DNA of 64,000 nt from Stentor coeruleus (lineage: Eukaryota; Ciliophora; Heterotrichea; Heterotrichida; Stentoridae): positions 19,912 through 83,911 of the forward strand of contig MPUH01000197.1 of assembly GCA_001970955.1 (NCBI GenBank). The letters run 5' to 3'. Below, in pieces: positions 30,387 to 40,015 of this stretch. The notes beneath the pieces are model-generated. The model saw only the letters and a program-made list of their open reading frames with translations. It made no database searches and was not told where the DNA came from. Made by a program: the position numbers and the translations under genes. Every line of letters begins with the position of its first letter. The first letter of the stretch is position 1.

Positions 30387-30586
30387 GAATAGTTTTAAGC
30401 TAATAGTTTGTGAAGAAGTAGATGCTGATTATGAATTAGGATATTGATTATGAATTANGGACAAGAAGGATCTGGGGTATGGCTTTTGATAGGGGTGTGG
30501 GCTTTGATGATTTAGGAATAGTTTTAAGCTAATAGTTTGTGAAGAAGTAGATGTTGATTATGAATTAGGATGTTGATTATGAATTA
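30330..30586. repeat. 128-bp duplication around n at 30458
   Basis: 30330-30457 and 30459-30586 match with two single-base differences. Both contain the C-terminal codons and stop of the Cys-rich protein plus 3' flank. This is a likely unmerged contig overlap, perhaps of two haplotypes. Confidence 0.87.
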
Positions 30587-30857
30587 GGATGTTGAATATA
30601 ATATAATTTATATTATGTTGTATTTAAAAACTTAATATTCAAAAATTTGTTAATATTATCATGTGTATATCTTGAATATTTTATCATAGTCGTAGAAGAA
30701 AAAAAATGGAAGATCAAGCAAAGCATCATCTTCCTCTTTTAGCAAGGGCTTGACATTAGTCAAGCAATAATTCCTAAGTATAAGTATATAACAAAAATAC
30801 CTTTAACCCTTATTAATATAAAAGTTATAAAATATTAGATAGTAAATATAATAGCTA
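30387..30857. other. Intergenic region with small hairpins
   Basis: Spacer between two plus-strand genes. It holds the second duplicated block and, at 30705-30770, a GC-richer patch with two inverted repeats: GGAAGAT...ATCTTCC at 30708-30734 and GCTTGAC-ATTA-GTCAAGC at 30748-30765. No ORF is longer than 15 codons there. Confidence 0.6.
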
Positions 30858-32356
30858 ATGGATGAATTCCAAACAAGAGAAAGGTCATCAACTCGTTCAC
30901 AAAGCATGATTATTGATGGTCCATTGCCTGACGCATTTAGCATTTTTAGTGAATTTGCTAATGGCCACCTAGACTCTCAATCCCANTGCCTGACGCATTT
31001 AGCATTTTCAGTGAATTTGCTAATGGCCACCTAGACTCTCAATCCCAGCGTGTTTTATCAGAGTTGAAAAAAATCTCTGACTTCCAAAAAGAATCAATCC
31101 AAGAAGTTATTGAAAAAACACAAATACTAGCTTCAGATATTATATGGCAACGAGATCAACTTATATTAAAAATCAAAGAAGAATGTAGTACCAGAGCATT
31201 AGAGTTAAAAAACATAATATTAGGATTTCAGAATATCGATATGACAAGAAGATCATCTCGGATACTAAAACCAAGTTACAACATGCCTTTACTTGAATTT
31301 AAAAGAGAAATTGCTATAAGCAAGCACAATTGGATTAAGAAAAACCAAATTTCAATACGATACTCAGAAAACGGAATCGAAAAAATTCAAGGATTAAAAG
31401 AATTTACCCCATTACTTTCTCCAATGTACTTAGAATTTACTGAAGCTAGTTCAGTTACCCAATTATTATTAAATAGGAAATTAGGAGATGATGGATCAAG
31501 ACAATTATCACATATATTACCTTATTATGTAAATCTCACATCATTAATAATGGCTCAAAACTATATTGGTCCTAGAGGGGGGAAATTTATAGGATCAAGT
31601 TTATCATATTTACGAAAACTTAATAAACTAAGTATCAATAATGATAAAATAAAAGAAGGAATTGTTTCAATTGTAAGGGCATTACCAATGATCCCATATT
31701 TATCAGAAGTTTACTTATCTACAGGGATTTTTCATGAAAGAGAAGCTGGGGATATAGGAAACTCTTTAAGTTTAATGCAAAATCTTAAAAAACTCAGTTT
31801 ATTAGGAGGTGTACTTGAAACAAAAGGGACAGAAAGAATTTGTTATGGGCTTTACTTTCTAGTCAACTTAAAACAGTTAGATTTAAGTGGTAATTCTTTA
31901 GGACCTGGTGGTACTGAAATCCTTTGTATGACTTTGATGAATCTTAATGAATTGGAATGTTTGAAATTATCAGCTAATAATATGGGTAGTCAAGGAGGAG
32001 AAAAAATAGGAAGGCTTATATCAAAAATGGATAGTTTAAAAGAGTTATGGCTGAACTCTAATGCATTAGGAGATCAAGGAGCATGTGAACTTATGAATCA
32101 AGGAAACAGTAATTTACAAACTTTAAAACTTCAAGATAACAGTATAGGGAATATCGGGGCTAAAGTTGTATTACAAAAAGGAGCAGAATGGGGTAAACTT
32201 TATATCATTGATTTAAGTTGGAATTCTATAGACGACAACATTTCAAGTATTTTTAAAGGAAATGAAGATAAATACATGCACTTTGAGCTTGACTTTTGTG
32301 GAATGAAACTCAATGAAAAACTTTTAAACAGTTTCGGGTTTTCTATAAACGTGTAA
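30858..32356 (+). CDS. Leucine-rich-repeat protein (RNI-like), 5' end split by assembly duplication
   Basis: The start is the ATG at 30858 (MDEFQTRERSSTRSQ). A 61-nt block is duplicated around the n at 30986. Collapsing one copy plus the n puts the start in frame with the rest, giving 478 aa; without this the frame seems to begin only after the duplication. The C-terminal 300 residues contain ribonuclease-inhibitor-type repeats such as LKQLDLSGNSLGPGGTEILC, LECLKLSANNMGSQGGEKIG, LKELWLNSNALGDQGACEL and LQTLKLQDNSIGNIGAKVV, with period about 28. The N-terminal part is helical. Such LRR proteins bind protein partners and are common in ciliates. Stop TAA. Confidence 0.85.
30925..31047. repeat. 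61-bp duplication flanking n at 30986
   Basis: 30925-30985 and 30987-31047 are the same block with one T/C difference. It disrupts the LRR gene frame, and deletion of 62 nt restores it exactly. Confidence 0.93.
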
Positions 32357-32403
32357 ATTAAGTAAAATAAAAGTTCAAATGCTTATTTCAAGTAGTTTTA
32401 TAA

Positions 32404-34332
32404 ATGGATAGACTCATTCCAGTAATAAATCGCTTGCAAGATGCTTTGGGGACAATTCATACCAAAGTAAACCTTGAATTACCTCAAATTGTCGTTGTTG
32501 GAGCTCAGTCTTCAGGAAAATCTTCAGTCCTTGAAAGTATTGTTGGGAAAGACTTTCTTCCACGTGGAAGTGGTATAGTAACAAGGCGTCCTTTGGTTTT
32601 GCATTTAACACAGACACATACAAACGAGGAATGGGGTGAATTTACTCATATGCCAGGGAAAAAATTCAAAGACTTCGACAAAATAAGACATGAAATCGAA
32701 GCTGAAACAGAAAGATTACTTGGTAAAAAAGCGAATATATCAAATGAAAGCATATTTTTAAGAATCTTTTCACCTAATGTTCTTGATGTCACCTTAGTAG
32801 ATCTACCTGGATTAACAAAAGTTCCAGTAGGAGATCAACCAATAGACATTGAGGCTCAGATTCGAAGGATGATATTAGATTTTATTACAAATCCTAATTC
32901 TATTATACTTGCTATTTCTAATGCTAATCAAGATCTAGCGAATTCTGACTCATTAAAACTTGCAAGGGAAGTTGATCCAACTGGAGATAGGACTTTAGGT
33001 GTTATTACAAAAATTGATTTAATGGATAAAGGTACAGATGCTATGGAAATGCTTAAAGGGAAATTATATCCTTTAAAATTAGGCTATGTTGGGGTTATGT
33101 GTAGAAGTCAAGCGGATATAAATGCTAATAAACTGATAAAAAAACACCTTGAAGATGAAAAGAAATTTTTTACAACACATGAGAAATATCGAGCTATTGC
33201 TCATTCTATGGGTATTCCACATCTTTCTTGGAAACTAAACAGGTTGTTAATGCATCATATTAAAGCTGTACTCCCAGATTTGAAGAAAAAAGTTAGTGAT
33301 ATGATTCGTTCTAATGAAGAACAATTAAGAACTTATGGGTTTCCTTTATCAGAAAATAGAGATCTTCAAGGGGTTGTTATGTTGAATGTTATAACTTCAT
33401 ATGCTACTAGTTTTAGTAATGCTATTGAAGGAAAAACTCTTACAGAAGCTGGGACTGAGCTTGAAGGTGGGGCTAAAATAAGGGATATTTTATTAAGAAA
33501 ATTTATCCAACAACTGAAAAATATGGATGCACTTAATAGTATGGATGATGGTGATATTAAAAATATTATTGACAGTTCTTGTGGAGTTATGTCATCATTA
33601 CTTATCCCTGAAGTTGCTTTTCATATGCTTCTTAAAATGCAAATTAAAAGACTTTTAGACCCTTCACAGACTGTTACAATGGAAGTTTATGATCAATTAA
33701 AAATATTAAGTTCTGATATTATTATTCCTGAAGCTGTACGTTTTCCTAATCTCCAGCCAGCAATTTTGTCTGTTGTTGATAACGTACTTGAAGATTGTTT
33801 AAAACCTGCACAAGATTTTATTACTGATTTTATAGAAATCCAACAATCTTATGTTAATTCTTTTCACCCTGACTGTATAAATGTGAGAGAAGCACTTCAT
33901 AGAGCGGAAAAAGATGTTGAAGAAATGGAGCCGTCTATGCATAATTCAACACTTTTACTTGATAAGAGCAGAGAATTTGAGTCTTGGGGAAAGTCTGATA
34001 ATCGTTTTGAAACTTCAGAAGATGAAAAAAATGAACTTATTCAGATTTATACTATAAGACATTTGCTTACATCTTATTTTGATGTTATTAAGAAAAATGT
34101 TGGGGATTATGTTTCTAAAGCGGTTATGAGTTTTTTGGTTATTAAGGTACGAGATAAAATTCAAACTGATTTGATATCGAAACTATATAATAATGATAAG
34201 TTTAATGAACTGTTTGCAGAAAATGCTGATATTCCTTTTAAGAGAAAAGCATTAGAAGATCAGATGGAAGGGTTGAATATTGCGTCGAAGATTCTTTCAG
34301 AAGTTAGAGATTTTGATTTAGAGCATAATTAG
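32404..34332 (+). CDS. Dynamin-related GTPase, 642 aa
   Basis: A membrane-fission GTPase of the Drp/dynamin group. The GTPase domain occupies about 1-300, with P-loop GAQSSGKSSVLE (G1), the conserved TRRPLVL switch region, DLPGLTKVPVGDQP (G3) and TKIDLMDKGTDA (G4). The middle/stalk region follows (SVVDNVLEDCLKPAQDFI). The C-terminal GED lies at about 550-640 (HLLTSYFDVIKKNVGDYVSKAVMSFLVIKV). There is no PH or Pro-rich domain, as in Drp1-type and ciliate Drp proteins, which act on mitochondria, peroxisomes or endocytic vesicles. Single exon, stop TAG; it begins 47 bp after the LRR gene. Confidence 0.95.
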   Translation: MDRLIPVINRLQDALGTIHTKVNLELPQIVVVGAQSSGKSSVLESIVGKDFLPRGSGIVTRRPLVLHLTQTHTNEEWGEFTHMPGKKFKDFDKIRHEIEAETERLLGKKANISNESIFLRIFSPNVLDVTLVDLPGLTKVPVGDQPIDIEAQIRRMILDFITNPNSIILAISNANQDLANSDSLKLAREVDPTGDRTLGVITKIDLMDKGTDAMEMLKGKLYPLKLGYVGVMCRSQADINANKLIKKHLEDEKKFFTTHEKYRAIAHSMGIPHLSWKLNRLLMHHIKAVLPDLKKKVSDMIRSNEEQLRTYGFPLSENRDLQGVVMLNVITSYATSFSNAIEGKTLTEAGTELEGGAKIRDILLRKFIQQLKNMDALNSMDDGDIKNIIDSSCGVMSSLLIPEVAFHMLLKMQIKRLLDPSQTVTMEVYDQLKILSSDIIIPEAVRFPNLQPAILSVVDNVLEDCLKPAQDFITDFIEIQQSYVNSFHPDCINVREALHRAEKDVEEMEPSMHNSTLLLDKSREFESWGKSDNRFETSEDEKNELIQIYTIRHLLTSYFDVIKKNVGDYVSKAVMSFLVIKVRDKIQTDLISKLYNNDKFNELFAENADIPFKRKALEDQMEGLNIASKILSEVRDFDLEHN

Positions 34333-34654
34333 TAGGTAGTTTAGATAGTTATCAAGTAAGATATGAAATGAAAATATAAAGTAGTTTGTAATTGTGATAG
34401 AATATTAGTAAAAAAAAACTATTGTGGGTAGTAAAAGTTGTTAGTTTTTGATTTAAGAATTTGTAAAATTCAATAGATGAGAAGGAATTAACACTTTTTA
34501 CCTTTATTTGAGTTTTTTTATTTAAAGGGTTAAATAATTATGATATATTTTTATATACAATTTGGAATACTTTCAATGATTTTCCTATAATCATACCTAA
34601 AAAGACAAAAAGAAACTTAAATCCTATAGTCATTTAATATGCTAATCATATAAA
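34333..34654. other. Intergenic region
   Basis: About 320 bp of AT-rich spacer between the dynamin-like and WD40-channel genes; nothing recognised. Confidence 0.7.
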
Positions 34655-37600
34655 ATGTCTGATCTATTAAATGAAAGCCTTTTACAAAAGTTTCAAGAGC
34701 GTCCACAGCCTAAAACAACAGAAAAACCCCCCAAAAAAGAGCAGTTAAAAAAAGAAGTGGCTGTTGAAGAAATCGAAAAGGCCTGGAAATACTTGCAAGC
34801 TGAAACAATGCTTAGCCTGCCTAATAAATTTTTCAGCACACTTAATGGGCATTCAGACACAGTATCATGTGTAAGTTTTAGCCCAGATGGTAAACTTTTA
34901 GCTAGTGGATCAGATGATAAATCAATAAAGATATGGAATCTCGATGAAAAAAAAGAAGAATTTACTCTATTAGGACATAATGACTGCTTGCAAAGTATAA
35001 GTTTTAGTAAAGATAGTAAATATTTAGCAAGTGGCGCTAATGATCAGATCATCATAATTTGGAATCTCTCAGAAGAAAGTCAAGAATTTACTTTATCTGG
35101 TCATTCAGATTGGATAATGAGCGTATCTTTTAGTATTGACGGGGAGTTATTAGCTAGTGGATCTAAAGATAATCTGATCAAAATATGGAACCTTAAAGAC
35201 AAAAGGGAAGAATTTACTTTAACGGGACACACAAATTGTGTTCAAAGTGTTGCATTTTGTCAAAACAATAGATTTTTAGCAAGTGGGTCACATGATTATT
35301 CAATAAAAATCTGGAACCTCTCTGAAAGAAGTGAAGAATTTACACTATTAGGCCATTCAAATTTAGTTTTCAGTGTAGCTTTTAGTCCAAAAGGGAACAT
35401 TTTAGCAAGTGGGTCAGCTGATAAGTCAATAAAAATATGGGATCTCAACAATCAAAAAGAAGAATTTTCTCTCACAGGCCATAATGCTTCAATAAGAAGC
35501 CTCAGTTTCAGTCCAAATTCTAAATTATTAGCAAGTGGATCAAATGATAAACTAATAAAAATATGGAATCTTGATAAAAAAAAACAAGAATGTACACTTA
35601 CTAGCCATACAAGTTCTATAATAAATATAAGCTTCAGTCCTGATGGATCATTTTTAGCAAGTGGATCAGGAGATAAGACAATAAAAATATGGAGAATAAT
35701 AGAGAAAAACCATCAAAGCATATTACAAGGACATAATGATTCAGTTTTAAGCACAAGTATAAGTCCTGATTGTAAATTTATTGCAAGTGGATCTTCTGAT
35801 AAAAATATAAAAATATGGAATATTGAAGAAGGTATTGAAGAATTTATGTTTGAAGGACATGAAAATTGTGTTAGGAGTGTGAGTTTCAGTCCTGATGGGA
35901 AGTTTTTAGCTAGTGGTTCTGATGATAAAACGATTAAAATATGGAATTTAGTTGATAAAAAAGAAGAAGTGGCGTTTGTAAACCATGTAGATTCTGTAAA
36001 ATGTGTATGCTTTAGTCCGGATGGGAGATTTTTGGCAAGTGGGTCTTCTGATAAACTTGTTAAAATATGGAATTTAGAAAGAAAAACAGAAGAATTTTCT
36101 CTTGTTGGGCATACAAATTGGGTGATGACTGTGTGTTTTAGTGTAAATGGAAAAGTTTTAGCTAGTGGGGCAATGAATCTGTCAATTAAAATATGGAACT
36201 TTGATGAAAGGAAGGAAGAATGCACACTAAAAGGTCACATAAACTCTGTTTTTTGTATAAGCATAAGTCCAGATGGTAAGTTTCTAGCAAGTGCATCAGC
36301 AGATTATTCAATAAAAATATGGAACCTTCTCGAAAGAAAAGTAGAATTCACTTTAACAAGCCATTCAAATGATGTAAACAGTGTTAGTTTTAGTCCAGAT
36401 GGAAAATATTTAGTAAGTGGATCTTCTGATAAGCTAGTAAAAATATGGAATCTTGCTGAATTTAATGAAGAATGTACAATGTTTTTACATGATTCTATAG
36501 TTAATAGTGTTAATTTCAGCCCAGATGGGAAGTTTATTGTAAGTGGAGCATCTGATAATCTGATTAAAATATCAAGACTAGGACAAAAACAAAAAGATAA
36601 TGAAATAATTGGACATAGCGACACAGTTTGGAGTGTTGGGTTTAGTCCTGATGGAAAGTTTTTAGGTAGTGGGTCATCTGATTTCCTGATAAAAATATGG
36701 AATATCGCTGAGAAGAAAGAATATTGCACTTTTTTTGGGCATACAGATTATGTAAGTGTTATCAAATTCAGTTCAAATGGGAATATATTAGCAAGTGGTT
36801 CCCATGATAAACTTATAAAAATCTGGAAAATTGAAGCAAAATGCGAAAGTTTTACGTTAATTGGCCATAATGATTGGGTTTTAAGCTTAGATATCAGCAC
36901 AAATGGAAAAGTTTTAATTAGTGGGTCTAATGATAATTCAATTAAAGTCTGGGACCTTGAACAAAAGTCAGAAATTTTCACGTTTACCGAGCATATAAAG
37001 CCAGTTTTAAGTGTATGTTTTAGCCCTGATAATAAATTTATAGCAAGTGGATCTTCTGATTTCCTGATAAAAATATGGAATTTAGATGAGAAAAAAGTAG
37101 AATATACTTTGAAAGGTCATAAAAAAATTATAAGCAGTGTAAGTTTTAGTCCTGATGGTTTGTTTTTAGTAAGTGGATCATATGATAAAACCGTGAAAGT
37201 TTGGAATCTTGAAGAAAAAAGAGAGGAGGTTGAATTTAAGGGACATAATAAAAATGTTTGTAGCGTGAATTTTAATACTGAAGGCAATATGATAGTAAGT
37301 GCAAGTGCTGACAAATCAATAAAAATATGGAATTTTATCGATAAAAAAGAATCTTGCGTACTTTTAGGACATATGAATTCAGTACTAAGTGTTAGTTTTT
37401 CTCCAAACGGGAAATACATTGTAAGTGGTTCTGAAGATAAAACAATTAAACTATGGAATATCTCTAAAAGAAAAGAAAAATTCACTATTTCACGTAAAAA
37501 AGAAACAATAAAAAGTATCGAATTCACAACAGACACCAACGCAATTATTGTCGAAACTAACTTCAACAAAAAAATCTATAGTTTAGATACTGGAGAACAA

Positions 37601-39529
37601 ATCAAAGTACCATTTGATAAAATTAATGATTTTGATAACAATAATAAAAATTTTAATCCTAACAGTTACTCATTTATCGGATTTGATAACAATTCAAGTT
37701 ACTCAGCAAATATTTATAATTTAGCCTTGAAAAAATTCGATAATATAGCATCGTTAAATATAGCTTTTTCAAACTTAAATTTTACAATCGCTCATTTTAT
37801 TTGCATGATTGGAAATGATGAGATTCTAGAAAAATTCATTAAATCTAAAAACCTTATATTAATATGTGATAATTTTGGTCATGGGCCAGCTTATTATTCA
37901 ATAAAATACAAATATCAAGCTGCAACAGATATTATAATAAACTATATTTGTGATACTATAGAAAACAATAGATTTAGCTTTAGAACTCATCAGTTTTTAA
38001 AAACATTAGAATATGATCTTATTGAATTTATAAGAAATTCTTCAACTGATATTGATAAATTATTAGGTTGTTCATTATTACAACAACAAAAAATAGATTT
38101 TTATAGTACACCACTTTATCAATTACCAATTAAAATTATTAGCGACTTGCATTTTGCGTATATTGAAAATTTTTCATTTAAAGATGGAGATGATATACCG
38201 CTTATGATAAAACAAGCCCCATTTCGACTTCCTTTTAGTATAGGATCTGATTCTAGTATTGAACTTCTGATTGCTATACTTGAATGTAAAAATAAAGATA
38301 TTTATAGAACAGAACTTATTAAACACTTTGTTGATTATAAATGGAATCAAATCAAAGGATGGATTTATTTACATACAACATTGCTTTGGAGTAATATTAT
38401 TATTTTATCTTATGTTATCGCATCTCAATCTTACTTTTTTGATTGTGCATCATTAATTATAAATTCAGCATTAATTGTTTGGGAGGCATTTCAAATTAGT
38501 ACAGCGAGAAAAGATTATTTTAAAATCAAAGCAAATCTTTTTGAAATTATTAGATGCTTCGTTACTGTAAGCTATGGGATATTTTTATTGTTTAGTGTTG
38601 AGATTCAATTTATAACATGGATTATGATGGTTTTAAATATATCTAGAGGAATTTCAGGGTTTAGAGCATTTAGTAATACAAGATATTATATTAGTCTTAT
38701 ACAAATGTGCTTTTATAGAATAAAAGATTTTTTTATAGTTTTTATTTATTCAACCCTTGCGCTTGGGTTATTGAATTCTATAGTTTCAAATGAAGAAAGA
38801 CTTACATATGAATCTTTATGGTCATCTCCATTTGGTATTATTACAGGAAGAACTGATACGTTTTATGAAACAAATACAATTCAAATAATTACTTATATTT
38901 TAGCTGTTACTATTAATATGATTATTATGCTAAATATGATCATTTCTATCTTAGGAGATGTGTTTGATGAATTTCAAATTGATGCAGAGATTTTTAATAA
39001 CTCAGAAATGGTTGAAGTGATTCTAGAAGTTGAACAATTATTGTCTGTTCAAAATAATAGGGATGAATTAAAATATTTACATATTTGTGTTGATGCATAT
39101 GAGAAACCAGTAAATGAATGGAAAGGAAAAATTATTGATATCAGAGATTTTTTGAAAAATAAATTCTTGAATGATTATCTTAAACCCTTACTTGAAACAA
39201 ATATTAAACATAACAATACAGATGATGGAAAATTAGATTGTAATTTCATTGATGTTAATTATAAAGTGAAAGATATTGATGAAAAGGTAAAAGATGTTAA
39301 TAATAGTGTTAAAACTGTTGATAAAAAAGTTGTATCTAATTTCAAAATAATGGATAATAAAATTAACTCAATAGACGATAGAATGAAAAGAGTTGATAAA
39401 AAGGTGGCATCCAGTTTTAAAACTATGGATGAAAAGCTAAGTTGCTTTAATAATCGAGTTGAAAATATAGAAGAAAAAATTAGTTATATCAATCAGAATA
39501 TTGAAAAGATTTTAAAAAGTATGTCATAG
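34655..39529 (+). CDS. WD40-repeat / TRP-like ion channel fusion, 1624 aa
   Basis: Residues 65-947 are 21 consecutive WD40 repeats of about 42 aa (GH..V.SVSFSPDGK.LASGS.DK.IKIWNL), which would make three seven-bladed propellers. A degenerate stretch follows, then an ankyrin-like region (about 1040-1130). From about 1230 comes a six-helix membrane domain. It starts with a pre-S1 helix (YKWNQIKGWIYLHTTLLW), has an S4/S5 part with RGISGFRAFSNTRYYI, and ends in an S6 segment NMIIMLNMIISILGDVFDEFQ, which resembles the TRP-family LNLLIA..GDT end. There is no arginine-rich S4, so no voltage sensor is expected. The tail (about 1530-1624) is coiled coil (KVKDIDEKVKDVNN), suited to tetramer assembly. 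TRP-like channel assignment is by inference; the gating role of the WD40 part is unknown. Stop TAG. Confidence 0.82.
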   Translation: MSDLLNESLLQKFQERPQPKTTEKPPKKEQLKKEVAVEEIEKAWKYLQAETMLSLPNKFFSTLNGHSDTVSCVSFSPDGKLLASGSDDKSIKIWNLDEKKEEFTLLGHNDCLQSISFSKDSKYLASGANDQIIIIWNLSEESQEFTLSGHSDWIMSVSFSIDGELLASGSKDNLIKIWNLKDKREEFTLTGHTNCVQSVAFCQNNRFLASGSHDYSIKIWNLSERSEEFTLLGHSNLVFSVAFSPKGNILASGSADKSIKIWDLNNQKEEFSLTGHNASIRSLSFSPNSKLLASGSNDKLIKIWNLDKKKQECTLTSHTSSIINISFSPDGSFLASGSGDKTIKIWRIIEKNHQSILQGHNDSVLSTSISPDCKFIASGSSDKNIKIWNIEEGIEEFMFEGHENCVRSVSFSPDGKFLASGSDDKTIKIWNLVDKKEEVAFVNHVDSVKCVCFSPDGRFLASGSSDKLVKIWNLERKTEEFSLVGHTNWVMTVCFSVNGKVLASGAMNLSIKIWNFDERKEECTLKGHINSVFCISISPDGKFLASASADYSIKIWNLLERKVEFTLTSHSNDVNSVSFSPDGKYLVSGSSDKLVKIWNLAEFNEECTMFLHDSIVNSVNFSPDGKFIVSGASDNLIKISRLGQKQKDNEIIGHSDTVWSVGFSPDGKFLGSGSSDFLIKIWNIAEKKEYCTFFGHTDYVSVIKFSSNGNILASGSHDKLIKIWKIEAKCESFTLIGHNDWVLSLDISTNGKVLISGSNDNSIKVWDLEQKSEIFTFTEHIKPVLSVCFSPDNKFIASGSSDFLIKIWNLDEKKVEYTLKGHKKIISSVSFSPDGLFLVSGSYDKTVKVWNLEEKREEVEFKGHNKNVCSVNFNTEGNMIVSASADKSIKIWNFIDKKESCVLLGHMNSVLSVSFSPNGKYIVSGSEDKTIKLWNISKRKEKFTISRKKETIKSIEFTTDTNAIIVETNFNKKIYSLDTGEQIKVPFDKINDFDNNNKNFNPNSYSFIGFDNNSSYSANIYNLALKKFDNIASLNIAFSNLNFTIAHFICMIGNDEILEKFIKSKNLILICDNFGHGPAYYSIKYKYQAATDIIINYICDTIENNRFSFRTHQFLKTLEYDLIEFIRNSSTDIDKLLGCSLLQQQKIDFYSTPLYQLPIKIISDLHFAYIENFSFKDGDDIPLMIKQAPFRLPFSIGSDSSIELLIAILECKNKDIYRTELIKHFVDYKWNQIKGWIYLHTTLLWSNIIILSYVIASQSYFFDCASLIINSALIVWEAFQISTARKDYFKIKANLFEIIRCFVTVSYGIFLLFSVEIQFITWIMMVLNISRGISGFRAFSNTRYYISLIQMCFYRIKDFFIVFIYSTLALGLLNSIVSNEERLTYESLWSSPFGIITGRTDTFYETNTIQIITYILAVTINMIIMLNMIISILGDVFDEFQIDAEIFNNSEMVEVILEVEQLLSVQNNRDELKYLHICVDAYEKPVNEWKGKIIDIRDFLKNKFLNDYLKPLLETNIKHNNTDDGKLDCNFIDVNYKVKDIDEKVKDVNNSVKTVDKKVVSNFKIMDNKINSIDDRMKRVDKKVASSFKTMDEKLSCFNNRVENIEEKISYINQNIEKILKSMS
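34847..37493 (+). repeat. 21 tandem 126-bp WD40-coding units
   Basis: The coding DNA repeats with a 126-bp period over about 2.65 kb, each unit encoding one WD40 blade. Frequently repeated words include TTTAGTCC..GATGG and AAAATATGGAA. Copies are diverged at DNA level but keep the frame and length closely, so duplication was in-frame and old or under selection. Confidence 0.88.
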
Positions 39530-40015
39530 CCGACTGTGCTCATTAAAATTGAAAAAATAAACAAAAATATTCTATAAAAGGATTCTAAAACAAAAAAAAC
39601 CAAAAACCCCAGCTTAGGATCCAAAAAAATTTTTCTTTATTTTATATATCACCCTTTATCCTATATCATATCCATATAGCCCACAGCATAACTTCACAGT
39701 ATATTCAAATCTCCTTCCTTAAAAATCAACATTTTCATATTAATTAGCGCTTTTAATGGCATTTCAGAGTTAAATTTTAAGAAAAAAATCATCATTTCTA
39801 ATATTTTAAGAATCTCACAAGCATAAATAAATAAATTTCACTATGATTTTAACTAAATAAATTATCAGCATCAACACACAGGAAATATATTCCTATTAAT
39901 CTTTTAAGCCCAGCCGATAATAAACTAGTTAAAAACAGATAAAATTGATGACTTTTTACCTAAATTATAGGATGACTATAAAATAAAGTATTACTATAAA
40001 TTTTTAACTAAATAA
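39530..40015. other. Intergenic region
   Basis: About 490 bp of AT-rich spacer between two plus-strand genes; no supported element. Confidence 0.7.

Noticed and set aside
7312-30586. Mobile elements or long terminal repeats
   Set aside because: The direct repeats flank single n gaps, carry no transposase, inverted ends or target-site pattern, and are explained by unmerged contig ends.
34847-37493. CRISPR-like or satellite array
   Set aside because: The 126-bp period is coding and corresponds to WD40 blades.
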